Shown: positions 63,984 to 64,000 of the stretch, piece after piece
Position numbering within the stretch: the stretch's first letter is position 1
Layout: every line of letters starts with the position of its first letter
Assembly (NCBI RefSeq): GCF_030818015.1
Contig: NZ_JAUSZX010000001.1
Coordinates: 4,030,001 to 4,094,000, forward strand
Source of the DNA: Arthrobacter globiformis
GTDB lineage: Bacteria; Actinomycetota; Actinomycetes; Actinomycetales; Micrococcaceae
Length of the DNA: 64,000 nucleotides
Reading direction: 5' to 3'
Program-made: the position numbers and the translations under genes
Notes under the pieces: generated by a model
Database searches by the model: none
Told to the model about the DNA's origin: nothing
The model's input: only the letters and a program-made list of their open reading frames with translations

Positions 63984-64000
63984 ATGACCAGCAACGAGAA
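63984..64000 (+). CDS. Start of a new gene (MTSNE...), cut by the window end
   Basis: AGGAG lies 8 bp before an ATG at 63984 that stays open to the end. Only five residues are visible, so no function can be given. Confidence 0.45.

Overview
The window reads as chromosomal DNA of a high-GC actinobacterium. The best fit is Arthrobacter/Pseudarthrobacter or another Micrococcaceae. This rests on codon use, frequent GTG/TTG starts, surface proteins with 50-residue FG-GAP/VCBS repeats, SLH proteins of the 'NRDAMAAFMYR' type, and a bkd-type dehydrogenase operon. It is an inference; there is no rRNA marker. I saw no rRNA, tRNA, CRISPR array or complete insertion sequence.

Layout. 1-3.5 kb: ordinary metabolic and stress genes (FAD monooxygenase end, RibD-type reductase, HtrA protease, sulfurtransferase). 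4-11.2 kb: a putative amino-sugar exopolysaccharide locus. It holds a membrane acyltransferase fused to an XRE-type cupin, a lipoprotein, a fused NodB deacetylase/GT2 synthase, a TRAP-type binding lipoprotein and a GH18-like glycosidase. 11.2-13.8 kb: a histidine-kinase ATPase fragment and two paralogous secreted lipoproteins. 14.5-37 kb: a cell-surface region with two secreted S8 proteases, a CHAP amidase and an LRR-like protein that share C-terminal FG-GAP repeats. It also has a 1504-residue SLH/RCC1 protein, two SipW-type secreted proteins, a pyruvyltransferase and a glycosyltransferase. Repeats and gene remnants show that this region has been duplicated and rearranged. 37-44.8 kb: accessory DNA with an EEP nuclease, a YVTN-propeller fragment, two acyltransferases, a phage tail-fibre-like gene lacking its 5' end, and an unknown divergent pair. 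44.8-48.4 kb: a MinD/ParA-like ATPase, several very small membrane proteins and an MBL hydrolase. 48.5-53 kb: a branched-chain 2-oxoacid dehydrogenase operon (E1alpha-E1beta-E2) with a divergent Lrp/AsnC regulator. 53.2-64 kb: a Wzx/Wzy-type exopolysaccharide cluster with tyrosine autokinase, polymerase, pyruvyltransferase, flippase, three glycosyltransferases and a divergent initiating polyprenyl-phosphate sugar transferase.

How the genes work together. Most of the window concerns the cell surface. Two independent polysaccharide systems are present: a synthase-dependent one (4-11 kb) and a Wzx/Wzy-dependent one (53-64 kb). A third set of glycan-modifying genes lies beside the secreted protease/FG-GAP/SLH proteins. 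I infer that the FG-GAP modules are interchangeable surface-binding propellers swapped between secreted enzymes. The least ordinary items are the acyltransferase-cupin fusion, the split version of a GH18-NodB-GT2 machine, and a duplicated small membrane peptide bordering the giant S8 protease. Others are an acyltransferase whose conserved N-terminus needs a non-canonical start, and a short mobile-type repeat that built the linkers of the E2 subunit.
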